A stretch of 13,449 bases of DNA, from contig VBJR01000005.1 of assembly GCA_005880175.1 (NCBI GenBank), forward strand, positions 12,065 through 25,513. The letters run 5' to 3'. The translations under genes were made by a program, and so were the position numbers. Of this stretch, positions 6,858-13,298 are shown one piece after another. This DNA comes from Chloroflexota bacterium. GTDB taxonomy: Bacteria; Chloroflexota; Dormibacteria; Dormibacterales; Dormibacteraceae. The notes below the pieces were generated by a model. The model saw only the letters and a program-made list of their open reading frames with translations, was not told the DNA's origin and searched no databases. The stretch's first letter is position 1, and each line of letters opens with the position of its first letter.

Positions 6858-8354
6858 ATGCGCATCTCGGAGCTGGCCCGCGAGGTCGCCGGGGCGGCCG
6901 TCGGCGGCGGTCCCGACGCCCAGGTCGATCGAGTCGTGTTCGACTCCGGCCAGGCGGCGCCCGGCGCCCTGTTCGTGGCGGTGCGCGGCCGCCGCGTGGA
7001 CGGCCACGACTTCGCCGCCGCCGCCGCCGAGCGCGGGGCCGCCGTGGCGGTCGAGCGCGACGTGGCGCTGCCGGCGGGCGCGGCGTGGCTCCGGCTGGCC
7101 GACACTCGAGCCGGGCTCGCGGAGCTGGCGGCCGCCGTCAACGGCCGGCCGGGGCGGCGCCTGCTGGTGGTCGGGGTCACCGGCACGGAGGGCAAGACGA
7201 CCACCACGCACATGGCCGGCCACGTGCTCGACCACGCCGGCGTGGCGGCGGGATTTCTCAGCACGGTGGCCCACCGCGCCGCGGGCCCCGACAACCCCAA
7301 CGCCTCGGGCATGACGACGATGCAGGCGCCCCAGGTCCAGGAGTGGCTGGCCCGCATGGTGGCCGATGGCGCCCGGGCGGCGGTCGTCGAGGCGACGTCG
7401 CACGCGCTGGACCAGGACCGGGTCGGCGCCTGCGAGTTCGACGTGGCCGCGTTCACGAACGTGTTCAGCGACCACCTCGACTACCACGGCAGCCTGGAGG
7501 CGTACCGGCGGGCCAAGGCGCGCCTGATCGACCTCTGCGCCGCAGCGGCGGACAAGGGGATCCCGAAGACGGCCGTGCTGAACCGCGACGACGCGTCGTA
7601 CGAGGCGCTGGCCGCCCGCCCGATCGCGCGCCGGCTGACGTACGGCATCCAGTCACCCGCCGACGTGCGGGCGACCAGGGTGGAGCCGGCCGGCGACGGC
7701 GGCACCACGTTCCGGGTGGAGTACGGGGGCGCCTCCGCGCCGGTGCGCCTGCGCATGGCCGGCGCGTTCAACGTGGCCAACGCGCTGTGCGCGGCGGCCT
7801 CGTGCCTGGCGCTCGGGCTGCTGCTCGACCAGGTCGCGGCCGGCCTGTGCGACTTCCCGGGCGTCCGGGGCCGGTTGGAGCCGGTGGACCTGGGCCAGCC
7901 GTTCCGGCTGTACGTGGACTTCGCCGACTCGCCGCTCTCGCTGGACAGCATGCTGTCGGCGCTGCGGCCGGGGACGCGGGGCCGCCTGATGGTGATGTTC
8001 GGCGCGACCGGCCGCTCCGACCACGGCCGGGAGGGGATGGGCCGCGCGGCCGCCGAGCACGCGGACTTCTTCGTGATCACCACGGACGACCCGGTGGGCG
8101 AGGACCCGGCCGAGCTGGCGCGGTCCGTGGAGGCCGGGGTGTCGGGCCGGCAGCCGGGCCTGGACTACGAGGTGGTCCTGGACCGCCGGGAGGCGATCCG
8201 CCGCGTCCTCGGGGCGGCGGCGGAAGGCGACGTGGTCGTCCTGGCCGGCAAGGGCCACGAGCAGACGATGATGCTGGCCGGTGGGCCGGTCCCGTGGGAC
8301 GATCGCGCCGAGGCCGAGGCCGCGCTGCGCGAGCTCGGCCTGGCGGATCGCTGA
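6858..8354 (+). CDS. murE: Mur ligase, UDP-N-acetylmuramyl-tripeptide synthetase-like (MurE family)
   Basis: This 498-residue protein has all three Mur ligase domains. The N-terminal nucleotide-substrate domain includes GALFVAVRGRRVDGHDF. The P-loop is VTGTEGKTTTTHM (about 107-119), with TTMQAP, EATSHAL and AKARL, whose Lys220 fits the carbamylated lysine. The C-terminal ligase domain ends VVLAGKGHEQ. MurE adds the third amino acid to UDP-MurNAc-L-Ala-D-Glu in the cytosol using ATP. The third-residue motif is DDPV (410-413), not the DNPR of meso-DAP enzymes, so the amino acid is probably not meso-DAP. The usual DYAHTP is DFADSP (354-359), losing its His. No murF, mraY or fts genes are nearby, so it may be a second MurE-like paralogue. 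It has no Shine-Dalgarno and is probably leaderless. The 3' end is duplicated downstream. Confidence 0.88.
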   Translation: MRISELAREVAGAAVGGGPDAQVDRVVFDSGQAAPGALFVAVRGRRVDGHDFAAAAAERGAAVAVERDVALPAGAAWLRLADTRAGLAELAAAVNGRPGRRLLVVGVTGTEGKTTTTHMAGHVLDHAGVAAGFLSTVAHRAAGPDNPNASGMTTMQAPQVQEWLARMVADGARAAVVEATSHALDQDRVGACEFDVAAFTNVFSDHLDYHGSLEAYRRAKARLIDLCAAAADKGIPKTAVLNRDDASYEALAARPIARRLTYGIQSPADVRATRVEPAGDGGTTFRVEYGGASAPVRLRMAGAFNVANALCAAASCLALGLLLDQVAAGLCDFPGVRGRLEPVDLGQPFRLYVDFADSPLSLDSMLSALRPGTRGRLMVMFGATGRSDHGREGMGRAAAEHADFFVITTDDPVGEDPAELARSVEAGVSGRQPGLDYEVVLDRREAIRRVLGAAAEGDVVVLAGKGHEQTMMLAGGPVPWDDRAEAEAALRELGLADR

Positions 8355-8359
8355 GCCGC
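8303..8359 (+). repeat. 57-bp perfect direct repeat, copy 1 (end of murE-like gene)
   Basis: The last 52 bases of the murE-like gene with its stop, plus GCCGC, recur without a mismatch at 8527-8583, 224 bp downstream. This copy is part of the intact gene. Confidence 0.95.
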
Positions 8360-8429
8360 AGGCGATCTCAGGGACGGCGTGAGCGCCGGCTTTGCCGCGT
8401 GTGTGAGTCCGTCTTCCCGAGATCGCCTG
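8359..8429. repeat. Long inverted repeat inside the element between the direct repeats
   Basis: CAGGCGATCTC (8359-8369) pairs perfectly with GAGATCGCCTG (8419-8429). The stem continues inward through GGGA (8371-8374) and TCCC (8415-8418) after a one-base bulge. A small CGGC-TTT-GCCG hairpin sits in the loop. The layout resembles a palindromic extragenic element or a structured RNA. No open reading frame is seen in 8360-8526. Confidence 0.75.
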
Positions 8430-8466
8430 GCGTGATTGCAGACGCGAAGCGATGCGCCGCAGGCGC

Positions 8467-8498
8467 CCCGAACCTCCCGGATGAGCGGGGGGTTCGGG
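8467..8498. terminator. Stem-loop in the murE 3' intergenic element
   Basis: CCCGAACCTCCCG (8467-8479) pairs with CGGGGGGTTCGGG (8486-8498) apart from one wobble position, around a 6-base loop. It lies between convergent genes. It is a good termination structure but has no T-tract, so it may instead be part of a repeated extragenic element. Confidence 0.55.
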
Positions 8499-8518
8499 AA
8501 GGGGGGCCTGCCCCCCTT
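8499..8518. terminator. Second stem-loop, abutting the first
   Basis: AAGGGGGG (8499-8506), loop CCTG and CCCCCCTT (8511-8518) form a perfect 8-bp stem directly after the previous hairpin. Read rightward it ends in only two T residues. Two adjacent strong hairpins between convergent genes could stop transcription from both sides. Confidence 0.55.
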
Positions 8519-8526
8519 GCCCGGGG

Positions 8527-8583
8527 TCGCGCCGAGGCCGAGGCCGCGCTGCGCGAGCTCGGCCTGGCGGATCGCTGAGCCGC
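8527..8583 (+). repeat. 57-bp perfect direct repeat, copy 2 (orphan murE tail)
   Basis: This is an exact copy of 8303-8359 with no murE body in front of it. It borders the sequence leading to the stop of the convergent dioxygenase gene. It may be the original gene end left behind by an insertion or a tandem duplication. Confidence 0.95.
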
Positions 8584-8588
8584 GTCCC

Positions 8589-9377
8589 TCAGATCAGGGG
8601 GACCAGCGGGGTGAAGTCCGTGAGGAGCGCCGCGCGCACCGCGGGCCGGTCCTCGGGGCCGCGCTCCAGCGCGCTGACGTAGTGCGAGACCTTGGAGTCG
8701 AGCACGCCGTACGACTCCAGCGGCAGCGACAGCTCGAACTGCGCGTGGATGATCGCCTGGTCCACGTCCTCCGGCATGTTGCCGGCGGCCTCGGGGGTCG
8801 CGACCGTCGTCCGCGCGCCCACCGCGTTGTCGCGCTTGACCAGGTGCACGAACGTGAACGGCTCGCCGTCCTGGTGGAGGATGTCGGGCGAGGACACGGC
8901 CCGGTCGCCGGCGCTGGCTACCAGCAGCTTGACCAGGTGCACCCCGACCACGAACGGCCGGATCATCTGCGCCTCGTTCCAGAAACCCAGAGTCAGGTCG
9001 AAGTCCTGCCAGACGATGTGGTTCAGGAACGGGTCGTGCTTCAGCTCGTCCTCGAACGGCATGAAGTGCCGGACCCGCGACACGTACTCGGGGTTGTAGT
9101 CGGACTGGTAGTACTCGCTGAACTCGCCCTTCGGTCCCTGCCGGTTGGGCATCCACTCGACGCGCCGGGCCCACGGCAGCAGGATCCCGTTCGAGTACCT
9201 GCGGTAGCGATTGGCCGTCGGGGCGTACGGGTCGGCGGGGAGGTTGTCGACGGCTGACTGGAGGCGGCCGAGGCCGCTCTCGGTGTCCGGCGAAGGGGCG
9301 ATGTCGTCGACCTTGAACCGGCAGTACCCCTCGGTCAGGAGGTTCTGGGCGGTCGACGTGGACAGGCGAATACTCAT
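8589..9377 (-). CDS. 2-oxoglutarate/Fe(II) dioxygenase family protein (2OG-Fe_Oxy_2 / BsmA-like)
   Basis: This 262-residue protein matches the 2OG-Fe dioxygenase family that includes BsmA and amino-acid hydroxylases such as L-isoleucine dioxygenase. The iron-binding HxD is in ILHQDGEPFTFVHLVKRDN (His168, Asp170). The distal His is in VLDSKVSHYVSAL (His232), and Arg248 or a neighbour in RAALLTDF could bind 2-oxoglutarate. The middle YYQSDYNPEYVSRVRHFMPF also fits. Such enzymes hydroxylate amino acids or related small substrates in the cytosol; the substrate here is unknown. ATG 9377 has GAGGA (9385-9389 on the plus strand) 7 bases upstream. The reading can extend to 9479, but that adds intergenic sequence. 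Its 5' region holds a 6-bp hairpin (9402-9417). It is divergent from the WS/DGAT gene and convergent with murE. Confidence 0.87.
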   Translation of the reverse strand: MSIRLSTSTAQNLLTEGYCRFKVDDIAPSPDTESGLGRLQSAVDNLPADPYAPTANRYRRYSNGILLPWARRVEWMPNRQGPKGEFSEYYQSDYNPEYVSRVRHFMPFEDELKHDPFLNHIVWQDFDLTLGFWNEAQMIRPFVVGVHLVKLLVASAGDRAVSSPDILHQDGEPFTFVHLVKRDNAVGARTTVATPEAAGNMPEDVDQAIIHAQFELSLPLESYGVLDSKVSHYVSALERGPEDRPAVRAALLTDFTPLVPLI

Positions 9378-9401
9378 GCGCTTTTCCTCATAGTGCTGGA
9401 C

Positions 9402-9417
9402 ACCCCTCGTCAGGGGT
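9402..9417 (-). repeat. Hairpin in the leader of the dioxygenase gene
   Basis: ACCCCT (9402-9407) and AGGGGT (9412-9417) form a perfect 6-bp stem with a 4-base loop. It lies about 25 bases upstream of ATG 9377 on the minus strand and just before the GAGGA ribosome site. It could be an operator half-site pair or an RNA hairpin. Confidence 0.45.
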
Positions 9418-9490
9418 AACGCGAGCGTTGACTTGACCGTTTCGACCAGGCTACCAGCGCCCCTTTCCGCGGCGCGCACGCACAGTCCCC

Positions 9491-9507
9491 CGGTAGAGCG
9501 CTACCGT
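9491..9507 (+). promoter_or_regulatory. Palindrome overlapping a probable -10 box of the WS/DGAT gene
   Basis: CGGTAG-AGCG-CTACCG (9491-9506) is a perfect inverted repeat. Its right arm contains TACCGT (9502-9507), a TANNNT box 9 bases before ATG 9517. It looks like an operator placed on the promoter. An alternative promoter, TTGACT (9428-9433) with TACCAG (9452-9457), would give a leader of about 55 bases. The G-run before ATG could act as a weak ribosome site. Confidence 0.45.
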
Positions 9508-9516
9508 GGGGGGCAG

Positions 9517-10944
9517 ATGGTCGAGGAGACGGCGACGTTCTTCGAGGAGCTGACGGCGCTGGACGCGTTCTTCCTCTACGCCGAGCGGCCCGAGGCGCCG
9601 CTGCACATCGGCGCCGTGTACGTCTTCGAGGGCGAGCCCCGGGGCCCGGGCGGCCGCGGCGCGCAGGGCATCCGCCGGACGATCGAGGAGCGCCTGCACC
9701 TGGTCCCGCGCTACCGGCAGCGGGTGCGGTTCCGGCCGCTCAACATCGGCCACCCGGTGTGGGTGGACGACCCCGACTTCGACCTCGACAACCACGTCGG
9801 GCACTCGACGCTGCCCCGGCCCGGCTCCGACGCGCTCCTCCGCGAGCACGTGGCCCGGGTGCTCGCGGAGCGGCTGGACGTCCACCGGCCCCTGTGGGAG
9901 CTGGAGATCGTGGACGGCCTGAGCGGCGGCCGCGTGGCGCTGATCAACAAGGTCCACCACGCGATGGTGGACGGCATCTCGACCGTGGACATCGCCACGC
10001 TGCTGTTCGACCTGGACCCGACCCCGCCACCGGCGTCCAGCCCTCAGCCGTGGCATCCGCGGCCGGCGCCGGACGACCTGAGCCTGGCCAGCGACTCGAT
10101 CGACGGCCTGCGCCGGGCGGTCACGGCCAACCCGCTGACGCTGCCGTTCCGGCTCCCCAGGCTCGTGCGGGGCGCGGCCCAGGAGGCGATGGCCTCGCCC
10201 TGGGCGGGGGCCGCGTCGCTGGCGCTCTCGCTCGTCCGGCCCGGCCCGTCGCTGCCGTTCAACCGGATGATCAGCGCGCAGCGGCGGCTCCACCACCAGG
10301 TGCTGTCGCTCGCCGCCCTGAAGGACGTCAAAGAGGTGTTCGCGGCCACGGTCAACGACGTGGTCCTGGCCGTGGTCGCCGAGGCGACGTTCCGCTGGCT
10401 GGAGGAGCGGGGCGAGCTGGGCGCGACCACGATGCGGGTGTTCTGCCCGGTCAGCGTCCGCGACGCCAGCCACCGCTACCAGTTCGGCAACCAGGTCAGC
10501 GGGATGGTGGTCGAGCTGCCGATCGCGGCCATGCCGCCGGCCACCCGCCTGGCCCGCATCGTGGCCGAGACCGGCGAGCTCAAGCGGTCCGGGCAGGCGG
10601 TGGCGGCGCGCAGCCTGACGGCGATCACGTCGTGGGCGCCGGCCACGCTGCACGCGCTGGGCAGCCGGCTGGCCTCGGAGCCGCGATTCGGCCTCCAGTC
10701 CCGGGTGAACATGGTGGTCACCAACGTGCCGGGCCCGCAGGTGCCGTTCTACACAGGGGGCGCACGGCTGCTCGAGGTGTGGCCGTTCGTGCCGGTCTAC
10801 CCTGAGCGCGGACCGGGACCTGGTGCCGGACCTGGACCGGTTCGGGCGGCACCTGGAGGGGGCGGCGGCCGAGTACGAGGCGATCGCCCGGCGGCTGCGC
10901 CGGCCGTTCACGCGCCCGGCAGGACGCGGGCGAGGAGCGCGTAG
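9517..10944 (+). CDS. WS/DGAT-family wax ester synthase / diacylglycerol acyltransferase, C-terminus out of frame
   Basis: Residues 1-429 are a typical bifunctional wax-ester synthase/acyl-CoA:diacylglycerol acyltransferase. It opens LTALDAFFLYAE and APLHIGAVYVFEG. PLWELEIVDGL is followed by the catalytic HHAMVDG (His147, His148, Asp152, Gly153). The second domain has TVNDVVLAVVAEA and NMVVTNVPGPQ. The enzyme esterifies fatty acyl-CoA with diacylglycerol or fatty alcohol at the membrane or lipid body. After VWPFVPVYP (codon ending 10803) the reading becomes GC-rich nonsense and stops at 10944. The neighbouring frame continues from CTG 10802 as LSADRDLVPDLDRFGRHLEGAAAEYEAIARRL to TGA 10957, clearly the family C-terminus. 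About 20 residues between these points seem lost, with a frame change. The active site is intact; the fold end is doubtful. Confidence 0.85.
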   Translation: MVEETATFFEELTALDAFFLYAERPEAPLHIGAVYVFEGEPRGPGGRGAQGIRRTIEERLHLVPRYRQRVRFRPLNIGHPVWVDDPDFDLDNHVGHSTLPRPGSDALLREHVARVLAERLDVHRPLWELEIVDGLSGGRVALINKVHHAMVDGISTVDIATLLFDLDPTPPPASSPQPWHPRPAPDDLSLASDSIDGLRRAVTANPLTLPFRLPRLVRGAAQEAMASPWAGAASLALSLVRPGPSLPFNRMISAQRRLHHQVLSLAALKDVKEVFAATVNDVVLAVVAEATFRWLEERGELGATTMRVFCPVSVRDASHRYQFGNQVSGMVVELPIAAMPPATRLARIVAETGELKRSGQAVAARSLTAITSWAPATLHALGSRLASEPRFGLQSRVNMVVTNVPGPQVPFYTGGARLLEVWPFVPVYPERGPGPGAGPGPVRAAPGGGGGRVRGDRPAAAPAVHAPGRTRARSA

Positions 10945-11657
10945 ACCTCCGGATTGACGCCAAGGCCAGTATGGCTCCCGACGACCTCCAGGCAGGTCGC
11001 GTCGCCCCGCAGGCACGCCTCCCAGTGCACGATCCCGTCGCTGCGCGAGTAGATGGACGTCAGCGGCACGCGGGCTGGCGCCGCCAGCTCGTGCAGGAAC
11101 CCGACCTCGACGCTGGCGGTCTTGCCGTACCGCACGAGGTTGGCGGCCTCGGCCAGGCGCACGCCGGCCATGGTCAGCGGGTGGATGTCGAACGGGTCGG
11201 CGAACGGCGAGCCGAGGCCGACCACGCCCCGGACGAGCCGCGGGTGGCGGTCGGCGAGCACCTTGGCGAGCAGGCCGCCGCGGCTGTGGCCGACGATGGT
11301 GACCCGGCGCCGGGACCGGCGGGCGAGGTCGGCCAGGCGTGGCGCCAGCGTCAGCAGCACCGCCTCCGAGTAGCGGATGTTGAACGCGAGCCCGGACGGC
11401 TCGACCGCGTAGCCGAGCCGGAGCAGCCAGTCCCGCATGGTGTCCATCGAGCGGTCGCCGCCCATGAACCCGGGCACCAGCAGGATCGGGCGGCCGCCGC
11501 CCCGGGGCAGGGCGCCGTCGCCGGCGTACAGCGGGTCGCGGAGCAGGCGCGCGTGCTCCAGCCGCGCGCGGGTCTCCAGCCACACGGGCGGCGGGTCGGT
11601 GGTCCGGCCGAGGTAGTGGAGGGGAGGCAGCCCGCGCCGGTCTCCGGGGCGGGCCAC
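10908..11657 (-). CDS. α/β-hydrolase, lipase-like
   Basis: This 249-residue protein has the α/β-hydrolase pattern. ILLVPGFMGGDRSMDTMRDWL has the oxyanion-hole strand, GHSRGG the nucleophile Ser125, IYSRSDGIVHW the acid Asp207, and VVGSHTGLGVNPEVY the base His229. The arrangement resembles actinobacterial triacylglycerol-lipase/esterase-type proteins. There is no signal peptide, so it probably acts inside the cell. It starts at GTG 11657, four bases after the stop of the preceding hydrolase, and is the last gene of a three-gene leftward operon. Its last ~37 bases overlap the WS/DGAT gene tail to tail (~50 in that gene's original frame). Its position opposite a lipid-synthesis gene suggests turnover of acyl esters, an inference. 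Confidence 0.88.
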   Translation of the reverse strand: MARPGDRRGLPPLHYLGRTTDPPPVWLETRARLEHARLLRDPLYAGDGALPRGGGRPILLVPGFMGGDRSMDTMRDWLLRLGYAVEPSGLAFNIRYSEAVLLTLAPRLADLARRSRRRVTIVGHSRGGLLAKVLADRHPRLVRGVVGLGSPFADPFDIHPLTMAGVRLAEAANLVRYGKTASVEVGFLHELAAPARVPLTSIYSRSDGIVHWEACLRGDATCLEVVGSHTGLGVNPEVYALLARVLPGA

Positions 11658-11661
11658 GGCG

Positions 11662-12534
11662 TCAGGCTGCCGCGGGCTCGTGGGATTCGAGCCAGCCCAG
11701 CGTGACGCGGAGGAAGTCGGCGGGGACCTCCATCATCGGCACGTGGCCGGTGTCCGGCAGCACCTCGACGGGCCAGCCGAACCTCCGGCCGATGGCCAGT
11801 GAGAAGGCGACCGGGACGATGCGGTCCTCCTCGCCATGGACCAGGAGCGTCGGCGCGGCCAGCCGGCCGTACGTGCCCATCAGGCCGCGGCGGCCGAGCG
11901 CCCAGAGCAGCGAGCGCGAGGCCTGGGCCAGGGCGCGGAAGCTGCGGGGCGAGGCGAACCGCTCGATCTCCTGCTCGACGAGCGCCTGGACGATGTCCTC
12001 CCGCACGCGGCCGGCGTCCACGCAGCAGGCCTCGAGCACGCCGCGGACCACGCGCTCGGCGCCCATCCGGCGGCCGCTCCAGCCGAGCGACGCCTCGCCG
12101 AGGAGCGGCGGCAGCAGGCTGGCGAAGAACGCCCACAGGGAGAGGTCGAGGGGCCGGCGCCCGCGCCAGGGCAGGGCGGGATCGACCAGCACCAGGCTGG
12201 ACACGGTTTCCGGGGCGTCGGCGGCCTGGAGGACGCCGAGCAGGCCGCCCATCGAGTTGCCGACGACGTCGGCGGGGCCCCTCACGACGTCGCGCAGGAA
12301 GCGGTCGAGCAGGTGGCGGTTGTCGCCCAGCCGGGTGCCGGGGCCGAGCGGGGTCCGGCCGAAGCCGCGCAGGTCGAGGGCGAGCACCCGGTGGCGCTCG
12401 GCGAGGGCGGGGCCGACGGCCATCCAGTTCAGGGCCGAGCCGGAGAGTCCGTGCACGCACACCAGGGCCGGGCCGGAGCCGCCGAAGTCCAGGTAGTGGA
12501 CCGGCCCGTCCAGGTCGGCGTGCTTGGACACCAT
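11662..12534 (-). CDS. α/β-hydrolase fold protein
   Basis: This 290-residue hydrolase shows the family elements in order. They are VCVHGLSGSALNW (oxyanion hole), LALDLRGFGRT, GNSMGG with nucleophile Ser94, a helical cap at about 120-220, LLVHGEEDRIVP with acid Asp237, and LPDTGHVPMMEVP with base His264. There is no export signal, so it is probably cytosolic. The family spans esterases, C-C hydrolases, epoxide hydrolases and haloperoxidases, and nothing here fixes the substrate. ATG 12534 begins 25 bases after the RidA-like stop without a strong ribosome site. It ends four bases before the lipase gene, so all three are probably one transcript. Confidence 0.88.
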   Translation of the reverse strand: MVSKHADLDGPVHYLDFGGSGPALVCVHGLSGSALNWMAVGPALAERHRVLALDLRGFGRTPLGPGTRLGDNRHLLDRFLRDVVRGPADVVGNSMGGLLGVLQAADAPETVSSLVLVDPALPWRGRRPLDLSLWAFFASLLPPLLGEASLGWSGRRMGAERVVRGVLEACCVDAGRVREDIVQALVEQEIERFASPRSFRALAQASRSLLWALGRRGLMGTYGRLAAPTLLVHGEEDRIVPVAFSLAIGRRFGWPVEVLPDTGHVPMMEVPADFLRVTLGWLESHEPAAA

Positions 12535-12559
12535 GCGTCACATTTTCGCTCGCACCCGG

Positions 12560-12955
12560 TCAGCGGAGAGCGATGCACTCGATCTCGACCAGCGCGTCAG
12601 GATCGAAGAGGCCACTCACCTCGAAGAGACTGGTCGCGGGGTAGTGGCGCCCGAACACCTCCCGGTAGGCGGCGCCGATGGGTTCCAGGTTGGCGCGATA
12701 GGCGGCGGCGTCGGTGACGAAGTAGGTCAGCTTGAGGGCCCGCCCGGGCGCGCTGCCGGCGGCGGCGAGGGCGGTGGCGACGTTGCGGATGGCCTGCGCG
12801 AACTGCGCCACGACATCGCCGGGCGCGACGACCCGGCCGCTCGCGTCGCTCCCGGTCTGCCCCCCGAGGACGACGAGGTCGCCGGCGGCGGCGGCGTGGG
12901 CGAAGCCGACGGGCGGGGCCAGGTCGGGGGGGTTGAACAGCTCGATGTCGGGCAT
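12560..12955 (-). CDS. RidA/YjgF/UK114-family protein lacking the canonical catalytic arginine
   Basis: This 131-residue protein has the full trimeric Rid fold: GFAHAAAAGDLVVLGGQTGSD, QFAQAIRNVATALAAAGS, KLTYFVTDAAAYRANLEPI and the C-terminal ALVEIECIAL. In E. coli RidA the PARS motif supplies Arg105, needed for imine/enamine hydrolysis. Here the motif is PATS, with Thr108 in place of Arg. This points to a Rid subgroup without classical deaminase activity, so no gene symbol is given. ATG 12955 matches the usual family N-terminus. GACAAT lies six bases upstream with no Shine-Dalgarno, so the message may be leaderless. A longer in-frame reading to 13333 runs through an opposing gene and is not real. 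It leads the hydrolase/lipase operon and is divergent from the HicB-like gene. Confidence 0.88.
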   Translation of the reverse strand: MPDIELFNPPDLAPPVGFAHAAAAGDLVVLGGQTGSDASGRVVAPGDVVAQFAQAIRNVATALAAAGSAPGRALKLTYFVTDAAAYRANLEPIGAAYREVFGRHYPATSLFEVSGLFDPDALVEIECIALR

Positions 12956-13039
12956 CGGCTCATTGTCCGCGTGTTCCTGGCAAGGTGAGTGCCCATGGCC
13001 AGGGCACGACAGTCGACCAGTCGAGGAGGTTGCGCTGGA

Positions 13040-13276
13040 TTGGCCCTGATGACCGCTCTCGCGCGCATTCCGGTCAGGCTCTCGTTCGACGACGAGACCC
13101 ACGATTGGCATTTCGTGGTCGACCAGCAGGGCTGGGGGGTCGTCGGAGGCGGGCAGGCGACGTTGCCGGAGGCCCGACGGGCCGCCGCCGAGGCCGTGGC
13201 GGTGGCCCTCGAATCTCGCGAGCCGAGGGCGGATGCGGACGGCCCGGTCGAGTACCTGAACGTCGCCGTCGGCTGA
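13040..13276 (+). CDS. Small HicB-like protein
   Basis: This 78-residue protein has an N-terminal strand and loop, IPVRLSFDDETHDWHFVVDQQGWGVVGGG. The helix TLPEARRAAAEAVAVALE follows, the pattern of the partial RNase-H-like HicB antitoxin domain. No HicA toxin is seen on either side within the window. It may therefore be an orphan antitoxin-like or regulatory protein. The start is uncertain. AGGAGG (13024-13029) lies 10 bases before TTG 13040, ATG 13049 is in frame, and ATG 12995 has an AAGGTG site. The codons between 12995 and 13040 have a poor GC-rich third position, so I favour the shorter forms. Confidence 0.6.
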   Translation: MALMTALARIPVRLSFDDETHDWHFVVDQQGWGVVGGGQATLPEARRAAAEAVAVALESREPRADADGPVEYLNVAVG

Positions 13277-13298
13277 TTCCCTAAGGACGATGTGCTTG

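Noticed and set aside
5534..7456. 640-codon minus-strand open frame
   Set aside because: It is antisense to the murE-like gene and out of frame with the LivJ-type lipoprotein; no domain is seen.
8360..8526. Insertion sequence or MITE with target duplication
   Set aside because: There is no transposase and no terminal inverted repeat at the element ends, and the 57-bp duplicate is much longer than usual target duplications. It is kept only as a structured element of unknown origin.
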